Shown: positions 34,627 to 42,616 of the stretch, one piece after another
How positions within the stretch are numbered: the stretch's first letter is position 1
How the letters are laid out: each line of letters begins with the position of its first letter
Source: an uncultured Oscillibacter sp.
GTDB taxonomy: Bacteria; Bacillota; Clostridia; Oscillospirales; Oscillospiraceae
Assembly: GCA_910578935.1 (NCBI GenBank)
Contig: CAJTSM010000009.1
Coordinates: 62,001 to 126,000 of the forward strand
Length of the DNA: 64,000 bases
Direction: 5' to 3'
Notes under the pieces: model-generated
Databases searched by the model: none
Told to the model about the DNA's origin: nothing
What the model saw: only the letters and a program-made list of their open reading frames with translations
Position numbers and translations under genes: made by a program

Positions 34627-35412
34627 ATGGGAGAGGAAAAGCGGGTGCTGCGGCTGGAGGTGGAGTCTATCCGCCCCAACCCCCGCCAGCCCCGGCGGTT
34701 GTTTGACGAGGGGTCCCTGCGGGAACTGGCGGCGTCCATCCGGCGCCATGGCGTGGTGCAGCCCCTGGTCGTCCGGAGACGGCCCGGCGGCTGGGAACTG
34801 GTGGCGGGGGAGCGGCGGCTCCGGGCGGCGCGGCTGGCGGGCCTGGCTGCGGTGCCCTGCGTGGAGGCGGAGGTGGATGAGCGGGAGTCCGCCCTGCTGG
34901 CGCTGGTGGAGAACTTGCAGCGGCAGGACCTCCATTACTTTGAAGAGGCCGCGGCCATTGCGGACTATCTCCGGAGCAGCGGGGCCACCCAAGAGGAGGC
35001 CGCGGCCCAGTTGGGACGGTCGGCGTCGGCGGTGGCCAATAAGCTACGCCTTCTCCGGTTGTCTCCGGCTTGTCAGGCATTTCTGCTGGAAAGCGGGCTG
35101 ACGGAGCGCCACGCCCGGGCCCTTCTCCGGCTGGAGGACGACGAAGAACGTCTTGCCGCGGCCCGCCGGGCGGCGGAGCGGGGCTGGAACGTGGCCCAGA
35201 CGGAGCAGTATGTGGAGCGGAGGCTTCAGGAACTCCAAACGGCAGTTCCGGCGGGGCGGAGAACGTACATTTTAAAGGACGTGCGGCTGTTTTTAAACAG
35301 CGTGGACCGGGGACTGCGCATCGTCCGGGAGGCAGGCGTGGCCGCCAAGTGCCTTCGGGAGGACACGGACGATGAGATCGTCATGACGATCCGCATTCCC
35401 AGGAGGCCCTGA
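34627..35412 (+). CDS. ParB/Spo0J/Noc-family protein
   Basis: A 261-residue protein with the ParB N-terminal CTPase domain (IRPNPRQPRR near 17, then GERRLRAARLAGL near 60). The central helix-turn-helix follows (EEAAAQLGRSASAVANKLRLLRL near 125), and ERHARALLRLED leads to a C-terminal dimerisation region. It could be a chromosome-partitioning ParB or the Noc paralogue. There is no parA next to it, which leans to Noc or an orphan. AAGGAGG precedes the ATG. Confidence 0.82.
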   Translation: MGEEKRVLRLEVESIRPNPRQPRRLFDEGSLRELAASIRRHGVVQPLVVRRRPGGWELVAGERRLRAARLAGLAAVPCVEAEVDERESALLALVENLQRQDLHYFEEAAAIADYLRSSGATQEEAAAQLGRSASAVANKLRLLRLSPACQAFLLESGLTERHARALLRLEDDEERLAAARRAAERGWNVAQTEQYVERRLQELQTAVPAGRRTYILKDVRLFLNSVDRGLRIVREAGVAAKCLREDTDDEIVMTIRIPRRP

Positions 35413-35522
35413 GGGCGCTCGATCTCTTGTTACTGGATTGTAATCTCTTTTTCGGCGCGAATGTGTTAAAATACCTTGAGAGAGAAACGGCCCTTGTGCA
35501 CGGGCCGAAAAGGAGGGACTTC

Positions 35523-37343
35523 ATGGGACAGACCACGAATGAAGTCAAATGGACAGCCGGACCGGGGGGCGCCCGGGCAAAAAAGGGCGGCGCCGCTCCC
35601 GTGCTGATCGCCCTGGGGCTGACCGCCGCCATTATGGCCGGCGCTTACGCCGGGCTCTGCGCCTGGGCCGGGTCCCGGACCGTTTTTTACCCCAGGGAAA
35701 CCGTCGGCGGCGTGGATGTCGGCGGGCTTACCGTAGACCAAGCCGCCCAGGTGTTGGCGGGCGTGCTGCCGGGGAAGACCATTGCCGTCTCCCCGGTCCA
35801 GGAACCTGAAAAAGAGGGCTGGCCCGCCGGGGCCGGGGAATCCGCCTCTATTACCCTGGCGGAATTGGGCTACACCGCCGAACAATGTCCCGGCATTGCC
35901 CAGCGGCGGTTTGACAGCCAGGCCGCCGCCCCTTTTCTCAGCCGCGGCGTCCGGGTTCTTTCCATCCTCACCGATGAACAGGGGGATGGTTTAACGGCTC
36001 AGGACCGGGATGAGGAGATTTTTCAGGAGGGCGTGGCCCGCTTGGCGGAGGAACTGGCCCTGGAGCCCCTGGACGGAAGCTATGAGGTCCGGGACGACGA
36101 GATCCTGTTGACCCGGGAGGCCAACGGGCGGAGCGTGGGCGTGGAAACTCTGTCCGCCGCCCTGTCCAATGCCGCCGCCGCGGGAACCGAGTCGGTTCAG
36201 GTGGATTTCACCACCCGGGAGGCCGCCCCGCTTTCTATTCAAGAGGTTCACGACGCCGTCTCCGGCGAGATGGAAAACGCCCGGTACGATCACGCCACCG
36301 GCGGCATCCTGCCGGAGAAGCGGGGCGCCTCTTTTGACACCGTATCCGCCCAACGGGTGCTGAACGACGCCGCCCCCGGCGAAACCGTCTCCGTTCCCGC
36401 CGACATCCAGGAACCGGAAATCACGGCGGAAGAGCTGAAGGGCGTCCTTTTCCGGGACCTTTTGGGGGAGTGTACCACCCACGTGGGCGGCACCGCCGCC
36501 CGGGTCAGCAATGTAAAGCTGGCCTCCGCCGCCTTTGACGGCACGGTGATGAACAGCGGCGATGTCTTCTCTTACAACGAAACGGTGGGCCAGCGGACGG
36601 AGGCGAAGGGGTACAAGGCCGCCCCCGCCTATGTCCAGGGAGAAACCGTGGATGAGATCGGCGGCGGCGTGTGCCAGCCCTCTTCCACACTGTACTACGC
36701 CTGCTTGCTGTCCAATCTGGAGATCACCGAGCGCTATGCCCACCGCTACATTCCCAGCTACATCACCCGGGGCATGGACGCGACGGTGTCCTGGGGCGGG
36801 CCGGATTACAAATTTACCAACAACACTTCCTATCCCCTGAAAATTGTGGCAAAATACGACAAGGGCAATCTCACCGTCCAGCTCTGGGGCACCAAAACCG
36901 ACGACCTGTCGGTAAAGATGACCTACGACACCCTGTCTACCACTCCGTTTGAGGAGGTTGAGCAGCTGGACCCCACCCTGTCCCCGGGCCAGCGGCAGGT
37001 GAAAGTAACGCCCTACACCGGCTACAAGGTAAAGACCTACCGCAACATCTTTGACGGCAGCGGGGCCCTGGTGTCCAGCGATGTGGAGGATATCAGCGAT
37101 TACAAGCACCGTAACCGCCTAGTGCTGGTGGGCCCGCCCAAGGAGGAGGCGGTGGAAACCGGCGGCGCCGCTCCCAGCGTCCCCGGCACACCGGTGGAAC
37201 CCAACCCCGGCGTACCCTCCTCCGCAGAAGAGCCCAGCGTCCCCGCAACGGCCCCTGCCGAGATTCCGGCGGAAAAACCCGCGGAACCGGCAACGCCGGA
37301 GGAACCTCCTTCCTTTGTGGTAATTCCTCCGTCGGAGGAATAA
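35523..37343 (+). CDS. VanW-family exported protein
   Basis: A 606-residue protein: one N-terminal transmembrane anchor (about 25-45) after a short cytoplasmic stretch, then a peptidoglycan-binding-4-type domain (GGVDVGGLTVDQAAQVL). The VanW domain lies at about residues 310-470 (FSYNETVGQRTEAKGYKAAP, GGGVCQPSSTLYYACLL). The tail is Pro/Glu-rich (about 540-606). VanW proteins are common in Clostridia and their biochemical role is unknown; a cell-wall location is likely. The start follows AGGAGG by 6 nt. Confidence 0.85.
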   Translation: MGQTTNEVKWTAGPGGARAKKGGAAPVLIALGLTAAIMAGAYAGLCAWAGSRTVFYPRETVGGVDVGGLTVDQAAQVLAGVLPGKTIAVSPVQEPEKEGWPAGAGESASITLAELGYTAEQCPGIAQRRFDSQAAAPFLSRGVRVLSILTDEQGDGLTAQDRDEEIFQEGVARLAEELALEPLDGSYEVRDDEILLTREANGRSVGVETLSAALSNAAAAGTESVQVDFTTREAAPLSIQEVHDAVSGEMENARYDHATGGILPEKRGASFDTVSAQRVLNDAAPGETVSVPADIQEPEITAEELKGVLFRDLLGECTTHVGGTAARVSNVKLASAAFDGTVMNSGDVFSYNETVGQRTEAKGYKAAPAYVQGETVDEIGGGVCQPSSTLYYACLLSNLEITERYAHRYIPSYITRGMDATVSWGGPDYKFTNNTSYPLKIVAKYDKGNLTVQLWGTKTDDLSVKMTYDTLSTTPFEEVEQLDPTLSPGQRQVKVTPYTGYKVKTYRNIFDGSGALVSSDVEDISDYKHRNRLVLVGPPKEEAVETGGAAPSVPGTPVEPNPGVPSSAEEPSVPATAPAEIPAEKPAEPATPEEPPSFVVIPPSEE

Positions 37344-37357
37344 GGGAAATAGAAAAA

Positions 37358-37392
37358 CAGGCCCGCGCCGGAAGGCGCGGGCCTGTTCTTTT
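37358..37392 (+). terminator. Terminator of the vanW-like gene
   Basis: A 12-bp perfect GC stem (37358-37369 with 37374-37385) followed by TTCTTTT. Confidence 0.85.
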
Positions 37393-37464
37393 GGGGCATA
37401 CTATTTCTTGTTCAAAAACCGCAAGATCGAAATTCCGCTTCCATCCACAAAGAAAGGAGGTTCC

Positions 37465-38142
37465 ATGAAAAAGCGCTTTACGTTCCCGCTACTGTGGGCC
37501 CTCCTGGGTCTGGCGGTCTGGTCCTGCCGGGCCGCCCTGACGGCGGAGGGGATCGACGCCTGGACGCCGGGGCAGTCCTGGACGGCGGCCCTGATCCTGC
37601 TGGCCCTCTACATCCTCAAGGGCCTGACGGGGGCACTGCCCTTCACGGCCCTGGCCGCGGCGGCGGGACTGCTCCTCCCCTTTCCAATGGCCCTGGGGAC
37701 CAACCTCTGCGGCACGGCGGCGGCCCAGGCGGGGCCGTACCTGATCGGGCGGCGGCGGCAGGGGACCCTGGAGAACCTGGTTCTCCGCTATCCCCGTCTG
37801 AGGGTCCTGGAGGCGGGCCCGGCCAACGGGCGGACGGTATTCCTCCTGCGCCTTGCAGGGGTGCTCCCTGTGGAGCTGGTGAGTCTCTGGCTGGGGGCGG
37901 CGGGAACATCCCGGCGGGCCTATTTCACCGGGGGACTGTTGGGAAGCTTTCCCCGGGTGCTGCCGGCCACGGTGCTGGGAGCGGCGCTGTGGGATCTGGG
38001 AGGCGCGCGGTTCTGGGCCTCCTGCGTCTTCGGCTGGGCACTGACGGGGGCGGCGGCGCTGGTGTGGGGGAGGGAATGGGCCCGTCAGCCCCGTTCCTTC
38101 TTCAGCCGCCGGATATCCTCTCCGAAGAAGGGCAGCACCTGA
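37465..38142 (+). CDS. VTT/DedA-like (TVP38/TMEM64) membrane protein
   Basis: A 225-residue membrane protein with about five or six helices. The VTT core shows as ALPFTALAAAAGLLLPFPMALGTNLCGTAAAQAGPYLIGRR and, later, RLAGVLPVELVSLWLGAAG. Proteins of this family are linked to lipid scrambling or undecaprenyl phosphate recycling. AAAGGAGG precedes the ATG. Its last 58 bases overlap, tail to tail, the dnaC-like gene on the other strand. Confidence 0.8.
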   Translation: MKKRFTFPLLWALLGLAVWSCRAALTAEGIDAWTPGQSWTAALILLALYILKGLTGALPFTALAAAAGLLLPFPMALGTNLCGTAAAQAGPYLIGRRRQGTLENLVLRYPRLRVLEAGPANGRTVFLLRLAGVLPVELVSLWLGAAGTSRRAYFTGGLLGSFPRVLPATVLGAALWDLGGARFWASCVFGWALTGAAALVWGREWARQPRSFFSRRISSPKKGST

Positions 38143-39080
38143 TACTCCCCTTCGATCCGGGAGGCAATCTGGGGCGTGTAGCGCCGGGCCAGCTCGTCCA
38201 GCTTTAAATTCGTGCTGAGAATCGTGGCCCGGCGGTCCGTGATCCGGCCGTTGACAATGCCGTAGAGGGCGCTTTGAACAAAGGGCGTGGTCAGCTCCGT
38301 CCCTAGGTCGTCCAGAATCAGCAGGTCACAGTCCATCACCCGGTCCACGTCGGCCTCCACAGCCTCCCCCGCCTCCCGGCCAAACTTCCGGGCCTCAAAA
38401 CGGTCGAAAATGCGGGCGGCGGTGTCGTAAACCACAGAGAACCCCTCTCCGCTGGCCTCCCGGGCAATGGCGGCGGAGAGGAAGGTCTTCCCCAGCCCCG
38501 GGTCCCCGGTGAGAAGCAAGTTTCCGCTTCCCCGGCCAAACCCGGCGGCATAGCGCTTGCAGGTCCGGTAAATCCAGTCCATATTTTCCCGGGGGGAAAC
38601 CCCCAGGGCCGGGTCCTCCGTCTCGGAGTACCACTCCAGGGAGAAGGTTTCAAAGCTCTGATTCCCCAGGTCCAGCATCCGGCTGAGCTCCTTTTGCTGT
38701 TCCCGGGCGCAGTATGCCTTCAGGCAGCGGCACATCCGCCCTTCCCGCCATCCGGTATCCCCGCAGAGGGGGCAGGCGGGCTGGTCCTCCAGGCAGTCCG
38801 CCGGAAGGCCCAAGTTCTCCAGGAGAATCCTCCGCTCCTCCTGAAGGCCCAGGTTCTGCTTTTTCAGGGCCTCCACCGCCGTCCGGGGGTCCGTCCCCTT
38901 CCGAAGGGCCGTGGAGAGGATGCGGCTCATGGTAGCCCGGAGTTCGGCGTCAATCTCCCGCAGGCGGGGCTGGCGGTGGAAGACGCCTTCCCGTCGGTCC
39001 CGGGCCCGGTCCTCCCGGTCCCGCCTGTCTTCCTCGAAGCGCTGGAGGGCCCTGCGGACAATTTTCCCGTCGTAGGCCAT
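38085..39080 (-). CDS. DnaC/DnaI-like helicase-loader AAA+ ATPase
   Basis: A 331-residue ATPase. It has an N-terminal helical/coiled region (1-100) and a Cys cluster CPLCGDTGWREGRMCRC (about 115-131). A AAA+ core follows, with Walker A TGDPGLGKTFLSAAIA (near 192), Walker B LLILDDLG (near 255) and sensor STNL. It probably loads the replicative helicase with the DnaD-like protein encoded 3 bases upstream on the same strand. Confidence 0.88.
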   Translation of the reverse strand: MAYDGKIVRRALQRFEEDRRDREDRARDRREGVFHRQPRLREIDAELRATMSRILSTALRKGTDPRTAVEALKKQNLGLQEERRILLENLGLPADCLEDQPACPLCGDTGWREGRMCRCLKAYCAREQQKELSRMLDLGNQSFETFSLEWYSETEDPALGVSPRENMDWIYRTCKRYAAGFGRGSGNLLLTGDPGLGKTFLSAAIAREASGEGFSVVYDTAARIFDRFEARKFGREAGEAVEADVDRVMDCDLLILDDLGTELTTPFVQSALYGIVNGRITDRRATILSTNLKLDELARRYTPQIASRIEGEYQVLPFFGEDIRRLKKERG

Positions 39081-39083
39081 GGC

Positions 39084-40019
39084 TCACCCTTCCTTTCTCC
39101 GCTGTTGGATGTACTTGCGCATCCAGGCATTGCCCGCCTTGGGTCCGCCGGGAGCGCTCCGCTCCGCCGGCGGGGCGGTACCGGGACGCCTGTCCTTCGC
39201 CTCAATCTCGTCTACGGTATGCAGTCCCGCCTCGTGCCAGCGGCGGAGAATACCGTTGCAGTAGCTCCACTTGAACTCGCGGCATTTGAGAACCGTCTTC
39301 TCGTAGGCCAGGGCGGCGGCCTCCGGGGGGAACCCCCACTCCAGCCACTGGAGGAGATACCTCTCCTCCTCCCGCACCGGGGGCCTGTCCCCCAGGCAAA
39401 GAGCCCGCATATAAGCGGGAACGGCCTCCTGTTTCCGGCCATAGTCCCGGAGATACCCGGCGGCGGCGGCCTGGGTGTCAATGCCACGCCGGGCCCAGGC
39501 ATAGCCCTCCCGCTCAATCTGGCGGAGGGTGGGTTTCCGGCCCGGACCGAAGCGGGCCGCGGTCCGCTCCGCACAGTGGCAGACCAGAAGGTAAATCACA
39601 TCGGAGGGGAGCCCCAGATAATCGTACAGCCCCAGCAGGACGGAGAGGTCCGCCGTGGTGAGCCGCTTGCCCAGCTTCCGCTCCACCTCGGCGGTAAGGC
39701 GGCGGAAATCTCCGCTCTCCTCCAGCTTCCCGGCCACCTCATCTTGCCGGTAAGAGGGAGACTCGTCGGCGGGTTCCGGAGGCGGCGCCTGGGGCGCGAT
39801 CAGTCCCAGATCCCGGAGAGCGGCTTCCGCCGCTTCGATGCGGGTCCGGTCCCAGCGGAGCTCCCCCGCCAGGGAGCGGGGCGGCGCGTCGCCGTGGCGG
39901 CGGAGAAGAGCCAGATAGAGGAGGGCGGCGTCCCCGTCTCCCCGGTCTAAAAGGCGCTTCACCGCCTGAGGGGAGAGGGTGACGGGATCGTCGGGGGCGT
40001 GGATCAGGACGCTGGGCAT
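39084..40019 (-). CDS. DnaD-domain primosome protein
   Basis: A 311-residue protein: an N-terminal winged-helix part (about 1-80; LSPQAVKRLLDRGDGDAALLYLALLRRHG) and two DnaD_2-type helical repeats (about 110-190 and 210-270; YLGLPSDVIYLLVCHC, CNGILRRWHEAGLHTVDEI). In Firmicutes DnaD-type proteins work with the DnaI-type loader in replication initiation and restart. AAAGGAGG precedes the ATG. Confidence 0.85.
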   Translation of the reverse strand: MPSVLIHAPDDPVTLSPQAVKRLLDRGDGDAALLYLALLRRHGDAPPRSLAGELRWDRTRIEAAEAALRDLGLIAPQAPPPEPADESPSYRQDEVAGKLEESGDFRRLTAEVERKLGKRLTTADLSVLLGLYDYLGLPSDVIYLLVCHCAERTAARFGPGRKPTLRQIEREGYAWARRGIDTQAAAAGYLRDYGRKQEAVPAYMRALCLGDRPPVREEERYLLQWLEWGFPPEAAALAYEKTVLKCREFKWSYCNGILRRWHEAGLHTVDEIEAKDRRPGTAPPAERSAPGGPKAGNAWMRKYIQQRRKEG

Positions 40020-40090
40020 GGGAAGCGCCTCCTTTCAGGGGAATTTTATCGGATTCTATTCTACACGTTCCCCTTCCGAAAAGCAACCCC

Positions 40091-40119
40091 TTGACAGCTC
40101 CGGCCCCATCGCCTATGAT
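40091..40119 (+). promoter_or_regulatory. Promoter of the methionine gamma-lyase-like gene
   Basis: TTGACA (40091-40096), 17 nt, TATGAT (40114-40119), about 36 bases upstream of the start. Confidence 0.75.
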
Positions 40120-40154
40120 AGGCTCTGTCAAAACACCAATCGAAGGAGCCCTTT

Positions 40155-41441
40155 ATGGAACTGCAAGAAATATATCAGGCCCTGGGCGTCAGCCCCGCGG
40201 TCTTCGCCTATGGAGAGAGGGCGCTGGAACGCCTTCGGGACCGCTTCGCGGCCATTGACCGCGTGGCGGAATACAACCAGGCCAAGGTTCTTCACGCCAT
40301 GCAGCAAAACCGGGTCAACGCCACCCACTTCGCCGCCACCACCGGCTACGGCTACGACGATGAGGGCCGGGACAACCTGGAGCGGGTCTACGCCGCCGTG
40401 TTCCACACGCAGGCCGCTCTGGTCCGGCCCCAGATCACCTGCGGCACCCACGCCCTGACCGTGGCCCTGTCCGCCAACCTTCTCCCCGGGGACGAGCTCC
40501 TCTCCCCCGTGGGGGCTCCCTACGACACTTTGGAGGAAGTGATCGGCATCCGGCCCAGCAAGTGCTCTCTAAAGGAATACGGCGTCACCTACGCTCAGGC
40601 CGACCTCCTGCCAAGCGGCGGTTTCGACTACGGCGCCATCCGCTCCAAAATCAACGAACGGACCAAGCTCATCACCATCCAGCGCTCCAAAGGCTACGCC
40701 ACCCGGCCCAGTTTCTCCGTGGGGCAAATCGGGGAGCTCATCGCCTTCTGCAAGTCCGTGAAGCCGGATGTAAAAGTGATGGTGGACAACTGCTACGGCG
40801 AATTCGTGGAAACCCGGGAGCCTTCGGACCTGGGGGCCGACATGGTGGTGGGGAGCCTCATCAAGAACCCCGGCGGCGGCCTGGCCCCCATCGGGGGGTA
40901 CATCTGCGGCCGGTCGGAGTGCGTGGAGCGCTGCGCCTACCGTCTCTCCGCTCCGGGCCTGGGGCAGGAGGTGGGAGCCAACTTAGGATTGATGCCCGCC
41001 TTTTACCAGGGCTTGTTCCTGGCCCCCACGGTGACGGCGGGGGCCCTGAAAGGGGCGGTCTTCGCCGCCAATCTCTATGAGGGCCTGGGCTTCCCCTGCG
41101 TGCCCACGGCGGGGGAGGGGCGCCACGACATCATCCAGGCGGTGACTCTGGGAAGCCGGGAGGCCATGCTGGCCTTTTGCCGGGGGATCCAGGCCGCCGC
41201 GCCGGTGGACAGCTACGTCACCCCGGAGCCCTGGGCCATGCCGGGGTACGACAGCGAAGTGGTCATGGCCGCCGGGGCCTTCGTTCAGGGCAGCTCCATT
41301 GAGCTCTCCGCCGACGGGCCCATCCGTCCCCCCTACGCCGTGTATTTCCAGGGGGGGCTCACCTGGCAGCATGCGAAACTGGGGATTTTAATGAGCCTCC
41401 AGAAGCTGGCGGAGGCGGGCCTTGTAAAGCTGCCGGAGTAA
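40155..41441 (+). CDS. Methionine gamma-lyase-family PLP enzyme (old name aluminium resistance protein)
   Basis: A 428-residue fold-type I PLP enzyme. Its PLP-lysine segment VVGSLIKNPGGGLAPIGGYI and the block RPQITCGTHALTVALSANLLPGDELLSP fit the family called methionine gamma-lyase or aluminium resistance protein in Firmicutes. True substrate is unknown; C-S lyase activity is the usual guess. GAAGGAG precedes the ATG. A HAD hydrolase gene follows after 18 bases, probably in the same transcript. Confidence 0.85.
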   Translation: MELQEIYQALGVSPAVFAYGERALERLRDRFAAIDRVAEYNQAKVLHAMQQNRVNATHFAATTGYGYDDEGRDNLERVYAAVFHTQAALVRPQITCGTHALTVALSANLLPGDELLSPVGAPYDTLEEVIGIRPSKCSLKEYGVTYAQADLLPSGGFDYGAIRSKINERTKLITIQRSKGYATRPSFSVGQIGELIAFCKSVKPDVKVMVDNCYGEFVETREPSDLGADMVVGSLIKNPGGGLAPIGGYICGRSECVERCAYRLSAPGLGQEVGANLGLMPAFYQGLFLAPTVTAGALKGAVFAANLYEGLGFPCVPTAGEGRHDIIQAVTLGSREAMLAFCRGIQAAAPVDSYVTPEPWAMPGYDSEVVMAAGAFVQGSSIELSADGPIRPPYAVYFQGGLTWQHAKLGILMSLQKLAEAGLVKLPE

Positions 41442-41459
41442 AAGGGAGGATCACCGCTC

Positions 41460-42107
41460 ATGAGATTGCAAAGCGCTATTTTCGATATGGATGGAACCTT
41501 GGTGGACTCCATGCCCATGTGGGCGGGCCGGGCTTCCGCCCTGGTGAAAAGCCACGGCCGCGTTCCCCCTCCGGACCTCGACAGCCGGGTCCGGGCCTTC
41601 TCCGTCTTAGAGGGCGCGGCCCTGTGCAAAGAACTCTGCGGCCTTCCCGGCACAGCGGAGGAGCTGGCGGAGGAGGTATGGGGGCAAATCCGGCATTTTT
41701 ATCAGCATGAGGTCCGGCCCAAGCCGGGGCTGGTCCCGTTTCTCTCCATTTTAAAAATGGAGGGTGTCTGGATGTACGTGGCCACCGCCACAGACCGCCC
41801 TCTGGCGGAGGCGGCTCTGAAAACCGCGGGCATCGACGGTTTTTTCCGGGGGATTGTCACCACCCGGGAGGCGGGTCAGGAAAAGCGGAAGGGACCGGCG
41901 GTCTATGAGCGGGCCCTCCGCCGCCTCCGCTCCACGAAGAAAGACACCGTGGTCTTTGAAGACGCCCTCTACGCCCTGCGGACGGCAAGGGACGCGGGCT
42001 TTCGCACGGCGGCGGTATACGACTCTTTAGAGCCGGACCAGGAGGAGATGCGCCGCCTGGCGGAGTACTATATCGAAAGCTTTGAGGAGATGACGCTGAC
42101 GGAGTAA
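41460..42107 (+). CDS. HAD-superfamily phosphatase
   Basis: A 215-residue HAD hydrolase (beta-phosphoglucomutase/phosphoglycolate phosphatase-like) with the nucleophile motif DMDGTLVDSM (D9 and D11), motif II VATATD near residue 100, motif III lysine in GQEKRKGPAVYERAL and motif IV VFEDALYAL. A helical cap lies between motifs I and II. The substrate is not predictable. Confidence 0.85.
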   Translation: MRLQSAIFDMDGTLVDSMPMWAGRASALVKSHGRVPPPDLDSRVRAFSVLEGAALCKELCGLPGTAEELAEEVWGQIRHFYQHEVRPKPGLVPFLSILKMEGVWMYVATATDRPLAEAALKTAGIDGFFRGIVTTREAGQEKRKGPAVYERALRRLRSTKKDTVVFEDALYALRTARDAGFRTAAVYDSLEPDQEEMRRLAEYYIESFEEMTLTE

Positions 42108-42183
42108 GCGCCTCCGTCAACCGCCCGCCCCTAGAGTCTGTTTTAAAACTGCGGCAGGTTTTCCCCGCATGTTCCATAAACCC

Positions 42184-42266
42184 CCGGAGGAGGGAGGCGG
42201 TCCGCAAAGCGGGCCGCCTCCCTCCTCCGGCGAAGAAAAGGCACGCCTTTCGGCGTGTCTTTTGGG
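42184..42266 (+). terminator. Tandem hairpins after the HAD gene
   Basis: A 17-bp perfect stem (42184-42200 with 42214-42230) enclosing CCGC-AAA-GCGG is followed by AAAAGGCACGCC-TTTC-GGCGTGTCTTTT (about 42236-42263), an intrinsic terminator. Host-type GC ends shortly after, near 42280. Confidence 0.7.
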
Positions 42267-42290
42267 AGCGGGCGCCCGCTTTAGATATTG

Positions 42291-42491
42291 TCATTCGTCC
42301 TCAAATCCTATCCAAATCTGTATATTCTTTGTTCCTTCTGAACTAAGCTCGTAAAATATCACATGATGGTTATAGGTCGCAAAAATCAGACCAGCATTGA
42401 TGTGCACTTTTACCTCCCGATCAGCATTTTGAACTGTACTGCTACTGATCGGGAGGTAAACTATGAAAGTTGTACGTTTTCGTACATCCAA
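42291..42491 (-). CDS. Doubtful AT-rich 66-residue frame left of the element
   Basis: An AT-rich frame whose C-terminal half (FATYNHHVIFYELSSEG, IQIWIGFEDE) looks protein-like. The N-terminal part runs through the 16-bp inverted repeat at 42409-42460. No convincing ribosome site or known family is seen. It may be a remnant of an earlier mobile element at the tRNA-Ser site. Confidence 0.3.
   Translation of the reverse strand: MDVRKRTTFIVYLPISSSTVQNADREVKVHINAGLIFATYNHHVIFYELSSEGTKNIQIWIGFEDE
42409..42460. repeat. 16-bp perfect inverted repeat left of the element
   Basis: TTTACCTCCCGATCAG (42409-42424) is exactly complementary to 42445-42460. The right arm contains the GGGAGG ribosome site of a 16-codon plus-strand frame, MKVVRFRTSNQEDFIK (42463-42513), whose stop lies inside the element end. 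A hairpin would hide that ribosome site. Confidence 0.6.
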
Positions 42492-42504
42492 TCAAGAAGA
42501 TTTT

Positions 42505-42557
42505 ATAAAATAAGACAGACCGCCCTTGGGGCAACTCCCGTAAGGAAGTTGCCCCAA
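42505..42557 (+). repeat. Left terminal inverted repeat and hairpin
   Basis: ATAAAATAAGACAGACCGCC (42505-42524), then stem TTGGGGCAACT/AGTTGCCCCAA (42526-42536 with 42547-42557). The loop region shares the complement of CTTCCTTACG with the right end. Confidence 0.75.
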
Positions 42558-42589
42558 CCGGGGGCAGTAAACGACAAGTTATCTATTTG

Positions 42590-42616
42590 GACAGCGTAGC
42601 TTCGGCTACGCTGTCC
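42590..42616. terminator. Hairpin at the 3' end of the recombinase gene
   Basis: GGACAGCGTAGC pairs with GCTACGCTGTCC around TTCG. The recombinase stop codon lies within it. A T-rich run follows on the plus side only, so it is a better terminator for plus-strand transcripts entering the element. Confidence 0.5.
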
